Origin: Heterotrichella gracilis
Taxonomy: Eukaryota > Sar > Xanthophyceae > Tribonematales > Xanthonemataceae
Direction: 5' to 3'
Length of the DNA stretch: 21,110 bases
NCBI GenBank assembly: GCA_032358255.1
Contig: JAULBX010029577.1
Span: 1 to 21,110, forward strand
Part shown: positions 19,515 to 21,110 of the stretch, one piece after another
Layout of the letters: every line of letters starts with the position of its first letter
Position numbering within the stretch: position 1 is the first letter of the stretch
Made by a program: the position numbers and the translations under genes
The notes under the pieces: generated by a model
Seen by the model: only the letters and a program-made list of their open reading frames with translations
The model's database searches: none
What the model was told of the DNA's origin: nothing

Positions 19515-20059
19515 CCTGCCTTTGGTTAGAGCACACAGGGGTGCAGAGGGCGGTAAAAATGCGGTGGTATGGTGGTGCAAGCCGGGGGGTTGTCACCGCA
19601 TCGTGGGCATTGCGAGTGGGGTGCAACACTTGCGGTTTACGCGAAGGGAAGGGAGTTTGGGGGTGGGGCAAGTATCCTAGTTGGGTTGCTCGACAGGCTT
19701 GTGTGAGGAAAGAGCGTGCGAGCACGGTAGAAACGAACCCCGGGCTGGCACTGCGTTCAAAAAAGGTGGGTTTGAATCTGCGGGATGGAAGCCATGCAGT
19801 GCAAAGCGGGGGCGACACCATGCAATGCATGGCACCAATTTGGGACTTTAACAAAAGCTTTGGGCAGAAGAGGTCGTGGCAAGTTTTGCTGCTGCTCAAC
19901 CAGTACGCAAGTCCTTCAACCTCTGTGCTCTCACATACGCACACCCTTCAGTTCGGCATCGAACCACCGACCTCCCCCCTCATCGTGATCTGTTCAGTCG
20001 CTTCCTTTCAACACATCAACGAACAGCAGCCTCATTGAAAAGGGGTGGGGCGGTGTTCA
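19515..20059. promoter_or_regulatory. Divergent promoter region between MSH6 and the basic-protein gene
   Basis: The 545 bp between the two start codons must hold both 5' UTRs and both promoters, since the genes point away from each other. I see no clear TATA box, initiator or E2F-type site. The frames through it are shadows. Confidence 0.5.
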
Positions 20060-21110
20060 ATGGGTCGAAAGAAGCGGTTTCGCATCGTAGAAGAGCCAGA
20101 GGATGCTGCAGGGGGCAAACGGGGGCGCAAGGCTCGAAAGGTGCCTAGTGCATGCATACAACTGGAATGCATGCATGCGTCGGCAGGAAGGGAGGGCAGC
20201 AACACGGTTTGAGTGCAAGTAACTCTGACGATATTGTATGACTGCACTTGCCTGTAGGTGGCAGCAGCTGCTCATCCAACGACCTCCTACCATGGTGCAT
20301 GCAGGGCCCGGTTCTAGTCCTATTGCAGTCACCTGCAGGGTCCTCCCTGACGCCCTATCACTTGATACTGTGTGACCCTTGTGAACCTTTTTTTGTTTTC
20401 CAAAGATCTCCTCCCGTGAATATGCAGCTGGCGTTGATGCTTCGGCACACGTCCTGCATAATGTACGTATGCCCTCGCATGGACTACCACGCCTCAGGTC
20501 TTTGCCGCCTTCCCGTGGTAATGTTTAGCTTACTTGGGGGCATTCTAGAGTACACCAGGGAATAGCAGCGAGCCTTGCACCAGCGTGCGCCACTCAGCTC
20601 TGTTTATGGTTTAGGGGTTAGGGTTTTCCCTTGCACCACCAGCAGGCGCCACCCACCCTGTCCTGGCATACACCTTCTCCCTCCACGAGACCTATTTTCC
20701 AGCCAGCTATTCACAACCCTCTACTTGTGCTACAGGCCGCAGCTGCAGCTGCGCCATCGGCAGCACAGGAGGACGGCTCAGGTGAGCCCAGAAACCCTCA
20801 TCCCTGAACCCTTAGGGTTTCCAGCCAGGGAAGGCCGCGCCATGGCTCAGATGTAGGGTTTAGCGTTTTCAGTTAGGGAAGGCAGTGCCATTGCAGGGAC
20901 CCACCCCATCCATTTCCTGCTCACCTAAACCTTGACTGCCTTTGCACTCTCCCCCACCCCCTGCTTGACGTGTTACCCATCACCCCTCTCCCCCACCCAC
21001 CCACCCCCTCGTCTTGGGATATTAACGCAGATCCTAATTCCTCCCCCACTGTTGTGTTCGCCCATCACCTCCCAAGGATCAAACACGCTCTCCCCACTGT
21101 CTCCACCCCC
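20060..21110 (+). CDS. N-terminal exons of a basic, probably nuclear protein (3' partial)
   Basis: ATG at 20060 opens a 27-codon exon (20060-20140) ending in a phase-0 GTGCCT donor. It encodes MGRKKRFRIVEEPED and then GKRGRKARK, two basic clusters typical of nuclear localisation signals. Likely further exons are 20736-20781 (Ala-rich, then PSAAQEDGS, leaving in phase 1) and 21031 to the edge (DPNSSPTVVFAHHLPRIKH, open to the last base). A further phase-0 exon at 20406-20462 (ISSREYAAGVDASAHVLHN) has a polypyrimidine acceptor and a GTACGT donor, so the chain is ambiguous. PTVVFAH faintly recalls the first strand of KANSL3/TEX30-type alpha/beta hydrolases, but the Gly-rich continuation is not visible and I do not assign it. 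The gene is divergent from MSH6. Confidence 0.42.
20604..20632. repeat. TTAGGG-like block in intron 1 of the right-hand gene
   Basis: The sequence ggtttaggggttagggtttt is two imperfect telomere-type units. Similar cttagggtttcc and tagggtttagcg stretches lie at about 20810 and 20854. Confidence 0.55.

Noticed and set aside
19945..20025. Possible tRNA on the minus strand (GGTTCGATGCC-like T-loop)
   Set aside because: The flanking bases give only a 4-bp stem around a 10-base loop, and no acceptor stem or D arm could be paired.
19421..20038. 205-codon plus-strand frame
   Set aside because: It is antisense to MSH6 exon 1 and then runs through promoter sequence; composition is not protein-like and no family is recognised.
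15481..20880. Chromosome end (telomere)
   Set aside because: The heptamer-like units are scattered, imperfect, in both orientations and lie inside introns of intact genes.

Overview
The window is nuclear DNA from a GC-rich, intron-dense eukaryote, most likely a green alga. It carries two complete genes and two incomplete ones at the edges. IFT80, a ciliary intraflagellar-transport protein, means the cell (or its recent ancestors) builds cilia. MSH6 carries a plant-type Tudor domain ahead of the MutS core, which points to Viridiplantae. The introns are GT-AG with many GTGGGT and GTGCGT donors, and TTTAGGG/AAACCCT-like sequence is scattered through the right-hand half. I cannot name the species.

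Layout. 3-464 (+): the Glu-rich end of a protein that starts left of the window, with a possible extra terminal exon at 815-904. About 905-1671: intergenic. 1672-6904 (+): IFT80, rebuilt here as 14 exons; all splice phases agree and the product is 768 codons, against about 777 residues in human. 6905-9346: convergent intergenic DNA with a degenerate triplicated repeat and no recognised gene. 9347-19514 (-): MSH6, rebuilt as 21 phase-consistent exons totalling 1,343 codons, with every expected MutS motif present. 19515-20059: divergent promoter region. 20060 onward (+): the first exons of a basic, probably nuclear protein that runs off the right edge.

The two main genes are tail to tail and functionally unrelated: one serves ciliary transport, the other nuclear mismatch repair.

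The most unusual feature is in the MSH6 introns. At least seven exons (7, 9, 13, 14, 15, 17, 20) have diverged partial copies of themselves in the adjacent introns. The copies follow a strict rule: copies of an exon's 5' part, often with its acceptor, lie upstream of the exon, and copies of its 3' part lie downstream. This is what tandem duplications spanning single exon-intron junctions would leave. Exon 7 is the extreme case, with three extra copies of its end at about 100-bp period. The first extra copy keeps a GT donor exactly 102 bp (34 codons) away with no stop between, so it could lengthen the mismatch-binding domain in frame. No comparable copies were seen in the IFT80 introns.
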